From Chitinophagales bacterium (GTDB taxonomy: Bacteria > Bacteroidota > Bacteroidia > Chitinophagales > JADIYW01), in assembly GCA_020848255.1 (NCBI GenBank), contig JADLAJ010000005.1, positions 1 through 36,598 on the forward strand: a stretch of DNA of 36,598 bases, given 5' to 3'. The position numbers were made by a program, and so were the translations under genes. Positions 1-9,364 of this stretch are shown here, one piece after another (within the stretch, counting starts at the first letter, position 1; each line of letters begins with the position of its first letter). Under the pieces are notes generated by a model, which was not told the origin of the DNA, did no database searches, and saw only the letters and a list, made by a program, of their open reading frames with translations.

Positions 1-2874
1 ACCTGTAGATGCCGTGTTTATTACCGATGGATTCCATGTACCGTTTATACCATTGTTAGAGCTTGTCGGTAAACCTGGTGCCGTTGCGTTCTGACACAAA
101 GCTGCTATCGATGTAAATGTCGGAGTTATGGAATTTGTAATAGTAACAGTAGTGGTGGTGGTAGTTGCGGGGCAACCGCCGGAAGCAGGAATATTATATG
201 TAACCGTATATGTATTCAATGTGCTAGTACTTGGCGTTATTGCTCCAGTTGTAGGACTGATAGATAAACCTGCCGGACTTGCAGCGTACGTACCTCCGGT
301 TACCCCTACTCTTGTAATATTTTGTGCGGTAGAAATATTATTACAGAACGTACTTTGTGCATAAGAAATAGTAGTACCTCCTCCTGAATTTACCACCTGT
401 ATATTTATTGATTTATTAATTAAACTTCCGCAGGTGAATACTGTGTATGTAACTGAATGCGTTCCGACTCCGGCGACTGAAGGATTAAATGTATTTCCAA
501 TCATACCATTCCCTGAAAAAGTTCCACCCACAGGGCTACCTGTTAGTGTTATTGCAGGCGATGAAGTACAATATGGACCACCTGCTCCTGAAATGGTAGG
601 TGCGCCACCAGCACCCAGTACATTCACCTGAAATGTGTTTGCACAACCGGCTCCTGAGTATGTAATTGTGTGCAGACCAACGCCTGCGGTTGACGGGCTA
701 AATTCTGGATCGAATAACCAAGCACCAAAAATACAAGCTCCGCCAATAGTAATTCCCGGGCCGGAAAAAACGCCACATCTTGGTGTTGCGTCTAAAGTTA
801 CATTGGGATCGCTTACACAATAAATGGGCTGTAAAGTTGTTGTAGGTAAAGTTCCATTTGAAACACTTATATTTCTTGTACCGGTAAATGTGCCGCAAGG
901 GTTTGTAACAGAATAAGTAATGATGTGTGTACCCACACCAGCTATTGCCGGATAAAAAATATTACCTACCATTCCATTTCCGGAAAATGTTCCACCGGGC
1001 GGACTTGCAGCTAATACCAGTGGATTAGCACTTAAACAAAAATTATTTCCGTTTAAAATGATGCTTGCATTGGCCGGAGGATTGGTTGTTAATGTAATGT
1101 CATCCTGTGCTTTACACCCATTGGGTGTTGTTATTACAACCCTGTAAACCGTAAAACCTGTTGGACTTACAGTCAAAGTATTAGATGCACCTGTTTGAAC
1201 TTGCGTACCATTTGAAAAGATATTCGGATTTCTGTAAAACGTATATGTTGCACCGGCGGTAGTAGTTGCGGTTAATGTGATGGGCACTCCGCAATATAAT
1301 AAATCCGGACCTAAACTAACAGATGCTGCTTCTACAGTTATTGTTTTACTCAATGTAGCTGCACAACTTCCGTTAATAATATTTACAGAGACCGGGGTTG
1401 TTGAAGTAACTGAAAAAACAGCAGTAGATCCTGTCTGACCATTTGACCAAATATAAGATGTTCCACCTGTAGCTGTTAAGGTTTGGCTAGATGGTGAATA
1501 ATTAAAACTTCCAAATAGACCTGAAGTTTTACAAACAATGGCAGGTGTACTTAATGTTCCCGCTGGAGGGGTTGCGTTTATAACTACATTAAAATTTGCA
1601 TTCATCACATTTCCACACAAGTCATCAATGTTATTTGCGGCTATATTATAGCTTCCGGCTGTAAGTGCCGGAGAAATAGTAATATCAATTTCTTTTGTTC
1701 TGTTTCCACCAACACAATTTGTATTTACAATTGTAAATGTATGTCCGGCTAAGACGAAATCCGCATTTTGTACAGATGAACATTTTACCCACTCGGAAAA
1801 CCTGACTTTAAAATTACTGGCGTTAGGACAGTTTGTTGAATATACATTTGCAATCGTTGGCTGAATAAGATCCTGAACACCAACAGACCCCGGCTCCAGT
1901 TTAAAATTAAATGAAAATCCGTCATTGGAACCGCTGTAAAAATTTACACAAATTGCATATTGTCTTCCCACCGTTACATTTACTCTATTATTAAAACGGT
2001 TACAATCCGCTGCTTTACTTTGGTTGGAACAATCATTGGAAGTGCAGGATCCTACATTTTCATTACACCTGCCACTATTTAAACCTGTAGCACCTGTAGT
2101 GGAAGAATAATTACAGGCAAGTTCATTTCTATTGGCACATCCGTTTGTAACATCCCATACTACAAAATCATAATCCGCCGAACTGCTAGGATTGATGGTA
2201 AAATCAATTGGTCCGCTTGTTTGCGGAGTAAACGAATACCATACAGATCCTCCGTCTCCTGTGCCACTATAACATGAACCGTTATCATCAGATGGGTCTG
2301 CCCCTAAATCTGTGTATTGTCCGGCTAAAGCAACAACCGTATTATTTAGGCATAATGGTATTGCAAAAGGGCAATCTGCTTCCGGTTGAGATAGCACATC
2401 ATCTCCGGCACCTGACGGAATAACAGGTAATAGTCTGTCCAGATGCGCAATCCAGCCTCTGTGATTTTTTTCTGAATCTGTTGGTGAAGGTATATATTCA
2501 ACGGTAAGAACAGCTCCTTTTATGTTTTTATATTTTTCTAGATTTTGAAAAGATTTTACTAAACTGTCACTTACTATTTCAGCCCCTTTGTATATATTAA
2601 CTTTTGCTCCTTTCGGTAAATCTAAATCGGTAAAATACAAACTAATTATATACCCTTCATCAGCACGTAAAATCGTTTTAGAGTAACTATTTGTTATATT
2701 TCCATTTTCACCGCCATTGTCAAAAAAGCGTGTATTCTCTACCTGATAAATACAATTGTTACATGCGTCATAGGAAGTTTTGTATTTATCAGAAATCTTA
2801 TTTTCTGCAAAACTTATACACGAAAAAAGGAATATAAAAAAGAATACACCTGAAAATGTAGATAATTTTATCAT
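1..2874 (-). CDS. Large secreted Ig-like repeat protein (adhesin-like), C-terminus beyond window
   Basis: An open frame of 958 codons reads leftward from ATG at 2874 and leaves the window at base 1 with no stop. The N-terminus is a clear signal peptide (residues 1-23, hydrophobic, ending SCISFA). Residues about 24-140 look CUB-like (FFDNGG, KVNIYKGAE). Residues about 165-330 resemble a beta jelly roll (SVWYSFTPQTSG, DYDFVVWDV). Residues about 337-430 resemble an SbsA-type Ig domain (FKVRFSEWV). Further on there are at least three Cys-containing Ig-like repeats of roughly 70 residues with the core GGTFSGNGM...AGVGTH, and at the edge a repeat with LPTSSNNGINGTWNPSV. This architecture is typical of very large Bacteroidota surface proteins exported by the type IX system; the sorting domain would be at the missing C-terminus, so T9SS export is inferred. 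Short plus-strand frames inside it are shadows. Confidence 0.85.
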   Translation of the reverse strand, partial: MIKLSTFSGVFFFIFLFSCISFAENKISDKYKTSYDACNNCIYQVENTRFFDNGGENGNITNSYSKTILRADEGYIISLYFTDLDLPKGAKVNIYKGAEIVSDSLVKSFQNLEKYKNIKGAVLTVEYIPSPTDSEKNHRGWIAHLDRLLPVIPSGAGDDVLSQPEADCPFAIPLCLNNTVVALAGQYTDLGADPSDDNGSCYSGTGDGGSVWYSFTPQTSGPIDFTINPSSSADYDFVVWDVTNGCANRNELACNYSSTTGATGLNSGRCNENVGSCTSNDCSNQSKAADCNRFNNRVNVTVGRQYAICVNFYSGSNDGFSFNFKLEPGSVGVQDLIQPTIANVYSTNCPNASNFKVRFSEWVKCSSVQNADFVLAGHTFTIVNTNCVGGNRTKEIDITISPALTAGSYNIAANNIDDLCGNVMNANFNVVINATPPAGTLSTPAIVCKTSGLFGSFNYSPSSQTLTATGGTSYIWSNGQTGSTAVFSVTSTTPVSVNIINGSCAATLSKTITVEAASVSLGPDLLYCGVPITLTATTTAGATYTFYRNPNIFSNGTQVQTGASNTLTVSPTGFTVYRVVITTPNGCKAQDDITLTTNPPANASIILNGNNFCLSANPLVLAASPPGGTFSGNGMVGNIFYPAIAGVGTHIITYSVTNPCGTFTGTRNISVSNGTLPTTTLQPIYCVSDPNVTLDATPRCGVFSGPGITIGGACIFGAWLFDPEFSPSTAGVGLHTITYSGAGCANTFQVNVLGAGGAPTISGAGGPYCTSSPAITLTGSPVGGTFSGNGMIGNTFNPSVAGVGTHSVTYTVFTCGSLINKSINIQVVNSGGGTTISYAQSTFCNNISTAQNITRVGVTGGTYAASPAGLSISPTTGAITPSTSTLNTYTVTYNIPASGGCPATTTTTTVTITNSITPTFTSIAALCQNATAPGLPTSSNNGINGTWNPSVINTASTG

Positions 2875-2996
2875 AATTATTTTTTTGTTAGCCTACTAAA
2901 CTTACAAAAAAGAGAAGAAGATACCAAAAAACAAGTAGATTATTTTTAACATTTTTTAGCTAAAATCCTGTAAATATGTTAATATCCTGAACTAAA

Positions 2997-4661
2997 CTAT
3001 ATTTTAAATTTATTTCTGACCTTAATAGCTATATCATATCCTGCATCTGCATGGCGGAAAATTCCCATGGCCGGATCATTAAATAAAACTCTTCGTAAAC
3101 ATTCATCTGCCCGGTCGGTACCATCCGCTAACACTACCATTCCGGCATGTTGTGAGTAACCCATACCGACGCCACCACCATGATGAAAACTAACCCAGGT
3201 AGCACCGCCGGAAGCATTGCTCAGCAAATTCAGCAATGCCCAATCGCTTACTGCATCACTTCCATCTAACATACTTTCTGTTTCTCTGTTGGGCGATGCA
3301 ACACTGCCACAATCCAGATGGTCGCGGCCAATAACTATGGGTGCTTTTAAAATTCCTTTGCGCACCATATCGTTAAATTTCAATCCGGCTTTTTCTCTGT
3401 CACCTAAACCTAACCAGCAAATACGAGCGGGCAATCCCTGAAAGGAGATGCGTTCTCTTGCATGATTCAGCCAGTTAATCATCGCGGTATTTTCCGGAAA
3501 TAATTCTTTCAAGGCTTTATCGGTTTCATAAATATCCTGAGGATCGCCGCTGAGTGCCACCCAACGAAATGGTCCTTTCCCTTCGCAAAATAAAGGTCGA
3601 ATATATAATGGTGTAAAGCCATGAAAATCGAATGCATTTTCAACACCACCTTCTTTTGCAAATGCACGAATATTATTTCCATAATCAAATGTAATGGCAC
3701 CTTTTTGCTGATGCGTCAGCATCAATCTTACATGGCGTGCCATGCTTGCAATTGCCTTTTCAGTGTATAAAGCCGGATTTGATTTTCGCAAGGCCAGTGC
3801 TTCATCAAAACTAATATCGTGAGGCACATAACCATTCAAAGGATCGTGTGAAGATGTTTGGTCGGATAAAATATCCGGAATGATATTATCGTCTAACAAA
3901 CGTTGCAACAAATCACCTGCATCCATCACCACACCTATCGAAATCGCTTCGCCTTTTGCTTTCGCCTCCAATGCTTTGTCGCGCGCTTCTTCATAGGTTT
4001 CAAACATAAAATCAATATATCTGGTGTCCAACCTTTTCTGAATACTTGCCTTATTGATATCTGCACCTAAGTAAGTTGCACCAGCCATTACTGCTGCCAG
4101 CGGTTGTGCGCCGCCCATTCCACCGATACCGGAACTCACCAAAAGTCTTCCTTTCAGGTTGCCATTGAAATGTTGTCTTCCACATTCTACAAAGGTTTCA
4201 TAAGTGCCTTGTACTATGCCTTGCGAGCCGATATAAATCCAGGAGCCGGCCGTCATTTGTCCGTACATCATTAAACCTTTTTCACGCAGTTCATAGAAGT
4301 GTTCCCAGGTAGCCCATTTCGGAACAAGATTGGAATTAGCTATCAACACTCTTGGTGCTTGCGGATGTGTGCGTACTACGCCCACCGGTTTTCCGCTTTG
4401 TACTAAGAGCGAATGGTCTTCATCCAGTGTTAATAATATTTCTATAATTTTTTGCAGTGCCGGAATATTGCGCGCTGCTTGTCCAATGCCGCCATATACG
4501 ACTAGTTCTGCAGGATTTTCAGCTACTTCTGCGTCCAAATTATTGAGCAACATACGAAGTGGTGCTTCCGTTTGCCATGATTTTGCGTTGAGTGTATTGC
4601 CGCGCGGTGCTTTGTAAGAAGGATGTGCGGCGTATTGTGAGAGGAAATTTTGGAGTTGCAT
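2997..4661 (-). CDS. hutU: Urocanate hydratase (urocanase)
   Basis: 554 residues, close to the usual urocanase length of about 555. The enzyme converts urocanate to imidazolonepropionate, the second step of histidine degradation, using tightly bound NAD+ as an electrophile in the cytoplasm. Visible signatures: [10 protein letters not shown] (residues 56-65), the dinucleotide-binding GIGGMGGAQ (178-186), the conserved block around [11 protein letters not shown] in which the Cys at about 415 corresponds to the catalytic Cys410 of the Pseudomonas enzyme, and the C-terminal [17 protein letters not shown]. It is the last gene of a leftward hutH - unknown - hutU set, 54 nt after the 138-aa gene. 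hutI and the formiminoglutamate steps are not in this window. Confidence 0.97.
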   Translation of the reverse strand: MQLQNFLSQYAAHPSYKAPRGNTLNAKSWQTEAPLRMLLNNLDAEVAENPAELVVYGGIGQAARNIPALQKIIEILLTLDEDHSLLVQSGKPVGVVRTHPQAPRVLIANSNLVPKWATWEHFYELREKGLMMYGQMTAGSWIYIGSQGIVQGTYETFVECGRQHFNGNLKGRLLVSSGIGGMGGAQPLAAVMAGATYLGADINKASIQKRLDTRYIDFMFETYEEARDKALEAKAKGEAISIGVVMDAGDLLQRLLDDNIIPDILSDQTSSHDPLNGYVPHDISFDEALALRKSNPALYTEKAIASMARHVRLMLTHQQKGAITFDYGNNIRAFAKEGGVENAFDFHGFTPLYIRPLFCEGKGPFRWVALSGDPQDIYETDKALKELFPENTAMINWLNHARERISFQGLPARICWLGLGDREKAGLKFNDMVRKGILKAPIVIGRDHLDCGSVASPNRETESMLDGSDAVSDWALLNLLSNASGGATWVSFHHGGGVGMGYSQHAGMVVLADGTDRADECLRRVLFNDPAMGIFRHADAGYDIAIKVRNKFKI

Positions 4662-4715
4662 TTAGAACACGGATTTTGATGATTGTTATGATTGTTTATC
4701 AGTAATATAATTTAT

Positions 4716-5132
4716 TTAATTTTTTGAAATTGTAAATAAGCATTTATCTAACCATTCGTCAACAAAAGGAAGATACTCAACTCTCTCTTTATCTTTCATT
4801 TTATGACCAAATTGTGATTTTGATTTAATTCTCACAAGGCCAATCAATAATTCTACGATAGCATCAGTTATAATTTCACTTGTTTTATCCTTAACTGGAT
4901 ATGTAAAATAAACTAATCTATCTTGATAGAAATATTCAAACACTTCTGAATATCTTTCACCATGAACAATAACAAACTCACGAATTGGCTCGAAATACTT
5001 TTTGGGCAAAACTGACATAATTATTTCTATTTGCTTACGAGAAAGTGCATATTGATATTGATAATTCTGTACAACTATTTTCATTACTAGTGAATATAAA
5101 AAAACAAAATCATTATAACTCAAATTCTTCAA
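4716..5132 (-). CDS. Hypothetical protein between hutH and hutU
   Basis: 138 residues; I do not recognise the family. No signal peptide or convincing membrane segment is visible. The sequence mixes charged and aromatic residues in a way expected of a small globular protein (for example FEPIREFVIVHGERYSEVF and FVDEWLDKCLFTI). From the ATG at 5132 it overlaps the end of hutH by 20 nt. A second ATG at 5084 (MKIVVQNYQY, 122 residues) would remove the overlap and leave 28 nt, and I cannot decide between them because neither has a clear ribosome-binding site. Its place between two hut genes suggests co-transcription with them. A role in histidine use or regulation is inferred from position only. 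Confidence 0.7.
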   Translation of the reverse strand: MKNLSYNDFVFLYSLVMKIVVQNYQYQYALSRKQIEIIMSVLPKKYFEPIREFVIVHGERYSEVFEYFYQDRLVYFTYPVKDKTSEIITDAIVELLIGLVRIKSKSQFGHKMKDKERVEYLPFVDEWLDKCLFTISKN

Positions 5133-6657
5133 AACCTTTATTCAATGCTTGTTTTTCTTCTACATAATTCATAAAAGAAAAATCGGAAATTATTTTTTTG
5201 ATTTGGTTGATGTCATCTGCAAAAATGCGGTCTTCATTAGCGAATGAAACTGTCTGGCGAACAAAATCATGTGCGGTTTCCAGTAATGCTGAACTTTTTA
5301 AAGGTCGGCGGAATTCTATCGCCTGGCAGGCACTCATTAATTCTATCGCTAAAATATATTCTAAGTTATCTAAAATCTGATATAATTTTCTGCCGCTAAT
5401 GCTACCCATTGATACATGATCTTCCTGGCCTAATGAGGTGGGAATACTGTCTGCACTTGCCGGAAAACACAAGGTTTTATTTTCAGTAACCAATGCAGCT
5501 GTAGTGTATTGCGGAATCATAAAACCGGAATTCAAACCCACTTCATTCATTAACAGCATCGGCAGTCCAAATTTTCCTTCCAATAATAAATAGCATCTTC
5601 TGTCGGAAATATTTCCAAGTTCAGAAGCAGCGAAACAGCAGTAATCCAGTGGCAAAGCCAAGGGTTGTCCGTGGAAATTTCCGCCACTAATCGTATCTTC
5701 TGCGTTGAAAATAATCGGATTATCTGTTACTGCATTCAGTTCAATTTCTGTTAATTGTTTTAAATGCTGCCACGCATTGCGCGATGCACCATGCACTTGT
5801 GGCATACATCGCAAACTATACGGATCTTGCACGCGGTCGCAATCTTCGTGACTGTTCATAATTTCGGAATGTTGTAGCAGTAAACGTAAACGTTGTGCTA
5901 CTAATTGATTCCCTTTAAACGGACGCAACTTGTGTAACCGTTCATCGAATGGTGCTTTGGTTCCCTGTAAAGCTTCCAGACTCATGGCACCAATAATATC
6001 TGATACTTCCAGACAATTATGCATACGCTGAACATCCGCAATGGCATACGATAAGATAAACTGCGTTCCGTTAATTAAAGCAAGTCCTTCTTTAGGACCG
6101 AGTGTAATTGATTGCAAATTTTCTGCCTGAAACAATTCACTTGTCTTAATGATATTACCTTTATAGAAAACTTCTCCTAAACCAATCAGCGGCAAACATA
6201 AATGCGCCAAAGGTGCCAAATCTCCGGAGGCGCCAACACTTCCTTTTTCAGGTACTACAGGAATTACGTCATTATCAATGTGCCATAAAATTCTTTCTAA
6301 GGTAGACAGCTGTACTCCCGAAAATCCCTGCGCCAATGCCTGCAATTTTGTAATCAACATCAGTTTGGAAATCTGTTTGGGTATCGGATTTCCGACGCCC
6401 ACACTATGTGATTGCAGGATTTTGTATTGCAGCGTTCTTGTATCTTCTTCTGATATCTTTTTATTCGATAAAATACCAAAACCGGTATTGATGCCATAAA
6501 CCGTATCGTTATTGGCAACTATCTCATTTACATATTGCTGCGACTGATTAATTTTTTGTTTGGCTGTATCATCAATAATTCCAATCAGTTTGCCAGTCGA
6601 CAAATCAATGGCTTTAGCAACTGTGAGTGTATCGATTCCGTATTTGAAAAATGACAT
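5113..6657 (-). CDS. hutH: Histidine ammonia-lyase
   Basis: 514 residues, the usual length for this family. It deaminates L-histidine to trans-urocanate and ammonia. The electrophilic MIO cofactor forms from the Ala-Ser-Gly triad at residues 143-145 within GSVGASGDLAPLAHL. The substrate-site Tyr is at about 54 in YGINTGFG. The NGTQFILSYA stretch and the Phe/Gln-rich GQEDHVSMGSISGRK block are also typical of the lyase superfamily and favour HAL over phenylalanine lyases. It leads the leftward unit with the 138-aa gene and hutU, so histidine-to-imidazolonepropionate conversion is encoded together. A heptamer repeat lies just upstream of its ATG. Confidence 0.96.
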   Translation of the reverse strand: MSFFKYGIDTLTVAKAIDLSTGKLIGIIDDTAKQKINQSQQYVNEIVANNDTVYGINTGFGILSNKKISEEDTRTLQYKILQSHSVGVGNPIPKQISKLMLITKLQALAQGFSGVQLSTLERILWHIDNDVIPVVPEKGSVGASGDLAPLAHLCLPLIGLGEVFYKGNIIKTSELFQAENLQSITLGPKEGLALINGTQFILSYAIADVQRMHNCLEVSDIIGAMSLEALQGTKAPFDERLHKLRPFKGNQLVAQRLRLLLQHSEIMNSHEDCDRVQDPYSLRCMPQVHGASRNAWQHLKQLTEIELNAVTDNPIIFNAEDTISGGNFHGQPLALPLDYCCFAASELGNISDRRCYLLLEGKFGLPMLLMNEVGLNSGFMIPQYTTAALVTENKTLCFPASADSIPTSLGQEDHVSMGSISGRKLYQILDNLEYILAIELMSACQAIEFRRPLKSSALLETAHDFVRQTVSFANEDRIFADDINQIKKIISDFSFMNYVEEKQALNKGFEEFEL

Positions 6658-6665
6658 TTTGATGA

Positions 6666-6693
6666 ACGATTTACGATTAACAATGTACGATTA
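6666..6693. repeat. Heptamer tandem repeat, four units (ACGATTT type)
   Basis: Reading the plus strand the units are acgattt, acgatta, acaatgt, acgatta. It starts 9 nt outside the hutH start codon. The same heptamer core recurs after etfA (11486-11520). Confidence 0.6.
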
Positions 6694-6793
6694 TTTTTAA
6701 ACCACATAGATACATAGAAATAATTTTTAAAAGCATTATCAGACAGTACAATTCTATTCATTTGTGTTATTAAAACACAGAAAGGCTGCGCTT

Positions 6794-8146
6794 TTATTTT
6801 TCATTATCTATCAAAACTAATTTCAAAACCATCTTCGTTTTTTCTGTAACTTTAAACCTGTCATCAATTCGATGGCTAACTAACCAGATTAATTTTTCAC
6901 CGGAAAACAATACAGGTGTATTTTCTTTTTCTAACAAAGAAAATTTTTCGTCTTTAAAATATTTGGAGAGTTTTTTCTTGCCCACTTTTCCGGGTGTTTT
7001 AGGTTTACTCATGCCAAACGGATAAAAATAATCACCTTCTTTGTAATAGCGCATCAGCAAAGGAAATTCCAGTTTATCCACATCAAAATACGCATAGCGA
7101 TTGGATGGTTTGATATTTAACTCCTGAATGGGAACTAATGAACATTGGATTTTGCAATTATTAAAAATGATTTGCTTGGGAATATTGTCAAACGAAAGAT
7201 AATTTTCCCGTTCAATATTTTTGGGCACGACAAATAAGCTCTTTCTGTCGGTCACACCTCTATGCGTTTCTGAAAAGAATTGCTTTCCCGGTTCATTAAC
7301 ATCTAAAATACTTTTTACCACATCCGAATTAAAACCAAACTTTTTCAGCAAATGAAACAAGATGGTTTTTCCGGATTTATGTGCATTAATGAATCCCATT
7401 TTAATTTCAGTAATTCCATCTTTCTCTGAGTAACATTTCTTTTTTACCGATAACAGCTGTGCGTCCACTAATCCTTCATAATCATTCATTCTGTTGATAA
7501 ATACAGTAGCAGTTTCGTGCAAGGCCGGATTAATTTTTTCCAGCTGTGGTACCACCTGATGACGGATTAAATTACGCTGATAATCGTCTGTCGCATTGGA
7601 ACTATCTTCTCTGTATTGAATATTGTTTTCCTTTGCATAAAGGAGGATTTCCTGTTTGGAAATTTCCAGTAAAGGGCGAATAATGTAACCGTTTTTCGGC
7701 TGCATACCGGTTAGCCCTTTAATACCGGTGCCTTTGGTCATATTTAATAAAACAGTTTCGAGCTGGTCGTCTAAATGATGAGCGACAGCAATACTATGGT
7801 AGTGGTTTTCTTTACGGATTTGCTCGAACCAGTTATAGCGCAACTCACGGGCTGCCATTTGCGTGGAAACATCTTTATTTTGCTTATACCCTTTGGTATC
7901 AAATTTTATGGTGTAAAAAGGAATGTTGTGTTTCATTGCAAAATCATGCAGGAACTTTTCATCCGCATCACTTTCTTTTCCGCGCAACTGGAAATTACAA
8001 TGTGCCAGGGAAATGTTATAATTTAATTTCAGCAACACATCTACCAGCACCATAGAATCCACCCCGCCACTACAGGCAACAAGTATGGAAGTACCTGAAT
8101 TGGCAAGGTTATGATGCTGGATATATTGTTGAACGCGCCTAATCAC
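6794..8146 (-). CDS. tilS: tRNA(Ile) lysidine synthetase
   Basis: 450 residues. TilS uses ATP and lysine to convert C34 of the CAU-anticodon isoleucine tRNA to lysidine, changing its decoding from AUG to AUA. The N-terminal PP-loop motif SGGVDS is at residues 26-31, followed by the family blocks AHCNFQLRG and VAHHLDDQLETVL. The C-terminal substrate-binding domain is represented by RYYKEGDYFYPFGM and the KKKLSKYF stretch. Length and both domains are complete. It is separated by 36 nt from the upstream YbjN-like gene and may share its transcript. TilS is normally essential. Confidence 0.96.
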   Translation of the reverse strand: MIRRVQQYIQHHNLANSGTSILVACSGGVDSMVLVDVLLKLNYNISLAHCNFQLRGKESDADEKFLHDFAMKHNIPFYTIKFDTKGYKQNKDVSTQMAARELRYNWFEQIRKENHYHSIAVAHHLDDQLETVLLNMTKGTGIKGLTGMQPKNGYIIRPLLEISKQEILLYAKENNIQYREDSSNATDDYQRNLIRHQVVPQLEKINPALHETATVFINRMNDYEGLVDAQLLSVKKKCYSEKDGITEIKMGFINAHKSGKTILFHLLKKFGFNSDVVKSILDVNEPGKQFFSETHRGVTDRKSLFVVPKNIERENYLSFDNIPKQIIFNNCKIQCSLVPIQELNIKPSNRYAYFDVDKLEFPLLMRYYKEGDYFYPFGMSKPKTPGKVGKKKLSKYFKDEKFSLLEKENTPVLFSGEKLIWLVSHRIDDRFKVTEKTKMVLKLVLIDNEK

Positions 8147-8182
8147 ACATCAAAAATACAATAATAAATTGTAAATGAAATT

Positions 8183-8638
8183 CTATTGTGGTGGTCTGCC
8201 TGCAACGCCTGGTGCCTGATAAGTCGAATCATACTTTTGTCTGAGTATATCATCATACTGATCTGCATAGGTACCAATACGGCGCAATTGTGCCATTATT
8301 TCATCTTCGTCCAAACCTTTTGCTTCACGGATTGTTTTTAACCATACAAAATTATTGTAAGTTGTAAATGCTACATTATATAACAAATCGTTTATGGCTA
8401 ATAATTCTTCATACAAACCTGCTTTATTACTTACATTGGCAATACTCATCACAGGACTCATTACCTGAAAATAAGAACTATTTTCTCTTGGAATAAACAG
8501 TACATCAATCCATACGGAAGCAGAACCTTGTTTCATGGTGTATTGTCCGGGTTTATCGCCTTTGCAAAGCGCCGGATCAACGCCAATTTTCCTGATGGCA
8601 TTTTCTACTAATAGATACGTGTTTTCTAATTCTGACAT
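8183..8638 (-). CDS. YbjN-domain-like protein
   Basis: 151 residues with no signal peptide or membrane segment. The pattern of an alpha-beta fold with YTMKQGSASVWIDVLFIP, SYFQVMSPVMSI and a central LLAINDLLYNVAFTTYNNFVWLK matches YbjN/type-III-chaperone-like small proteins common in Bacteroidota. The biochemical function of this group is not settled. The C-terminal tail (YQAPGVAGRPPQ) looks disordered. It sits between tilS and the RAYT transposase, all on the minus strand. The family call rests on my recognition of the pattern without a search. Confidence 0.65.
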   Translation of the reverse strand: MSELENTYLLVENAIRKIGVDPALCKGDKPGQYTMKQGSASVWIDVLFIPRENSSYFQVMSPVMSIANVSNKAGLYEELLAINDLLYNVAFTTYNNFVWLKTIREAKGLDEDEIMAQLRRIGTYADQYDDILRQKYDSTYQAPGVAGRPPQ

Positions 8639-8707
8639 AATTTTGGTTTTAGAAATAAATTTAAGAAAAGAATTTTGATAATTAAAAAGAAAACCTAACG
8701 AATCTTT

Positions 8708-9265
8708 TTATCTAAAACTGTCATTTTCCCAGTTCAACGGGTTATTTTCAATATAATTAAAAATATCCTTAAATGATTTTTCATTCCTGACAATATGATC
8801 ATGGTAATTATTTTGCCAGATTTTTTCGTTTGGTGTATTTCGTAAATCGTTTATCTGTTTGGTTGTTATAGATTTAAAAATTGCGATAAATGATGAAATT
8901 GATTTTGGCATTCGACGTTGATACGCACTGCTGTGCGTATTGGTATTATTTGTAATATTTTTATTGGTGTCAGTATACACATCTACATTTTCAACATTTA
9001 TAATTTCAATCAAAAAATGAATATGATTTGGCATAATCACACAATTATGAAAAATCATATTTTTGCGAATTTCTATCGACTTATGTATTTCATTTTCTAA
9101 GATAATTCCATTTTCATTTAATAATAAAATACCATTATTTATTTCCCCAAATAAATACATTCTTTCTTGTGTACAAATTGTAATAAAATAAATAGATGGT
9201 TTTGAATAATCCCAATGTCTTAAACGATGTGATTCTGATCGATATTTATTTAGATATTTTGACAT
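8708..9265 (-). CDS. REP-associated tyrosine transposase (RAYT, Y1_Tnp/HUH family)
   Basis: 185 residues. RAYTs are single-strand nucleases of the IS200/IS605 class that act on palindromic REP hairpins; they are usually single-copy genes rather than mobile insertion sequences. The HUH motif lies in MPNHIHFLIEI (His81 and His83). The catalytic Tyr is probably Tyr171 in FNYIENNPLNW, with the WQNNYHDHIVRNE block (150-162) just before it. Residues about 89-117 are a low-complexity Asn/Thr-rich linker, and residues 109-115 are encoded by a perfect 20-nt palindrome that also occurs upstream of the gene. The leader, from 17 nt before the ATG, is a 17-bp tandem array. All catalytic motifs are present, so the gene looks intact. 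Confidence 0.93.
   Translation of the reverse strand: MSKYLNKYRSESHRLRHWDYSKPSIYFITICTQERMYLFGEINNGILLLNENGIILENEIHKSIEIRKNMIFHNCVIMPNHIHFLIEIINVENVDVYTDTNKNITNNTNTHSSAYQRRMPKSISSFIAIFKSITTKQINDLRNTPNEKIWQNNYHDHIVRNEKSFKDIFNYIENNPLNWENDSFR
8921..8940. repeat. REP-like perfect palindrome inside the RAYT coding sequence
   Basis: 8-nt arms atacgcac (8921-8928) and gtgcgtat (8933-8940) around the loop tgct. It is identical over all 20 nt to the hairpin at 9356-9375. It encodes transposase residues 109-115 without disturbing the frame. Confidence 0.9.
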
Positions 9266-9281
9266 TCTATATCTGTGTTAT

Positions 9282-9364
9282 TAAATGATACACACTTTTA
9301 AATGATACGCACTTTTAAATGATACGCACTTTTAAATGATACGCACTTTTAAATGATACGCACT
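9282..9364. repeat. 17-bp direct tandem repeat array, five units, in the RAYT leader
   Basis: Units of taaatgatacgcacttt start at 9282, 9299, 9316, 9333 and 9350. The first unit has one change (gatacAcac) and the last is cut after 15 nt, where the sequence continues into the hairpin. Each unit carries gatacgcac, one arm of the palindrome, without the other arm. The array ends 16 nt from the RAYT start codon. Confidence 0.95.

Noticed and set aside
128-898. Short open frames on both strands within the left-edge region
   Set aside because: They overlap the continuous 958-codon minus-strand frame, which has a signal peptide and recognisable repeats; they are shadows.
9282-9364. Possible CRISPR array
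   Set aside because: The 17-bp units are directly contiguous, with no spacers and no cas genes nearby.
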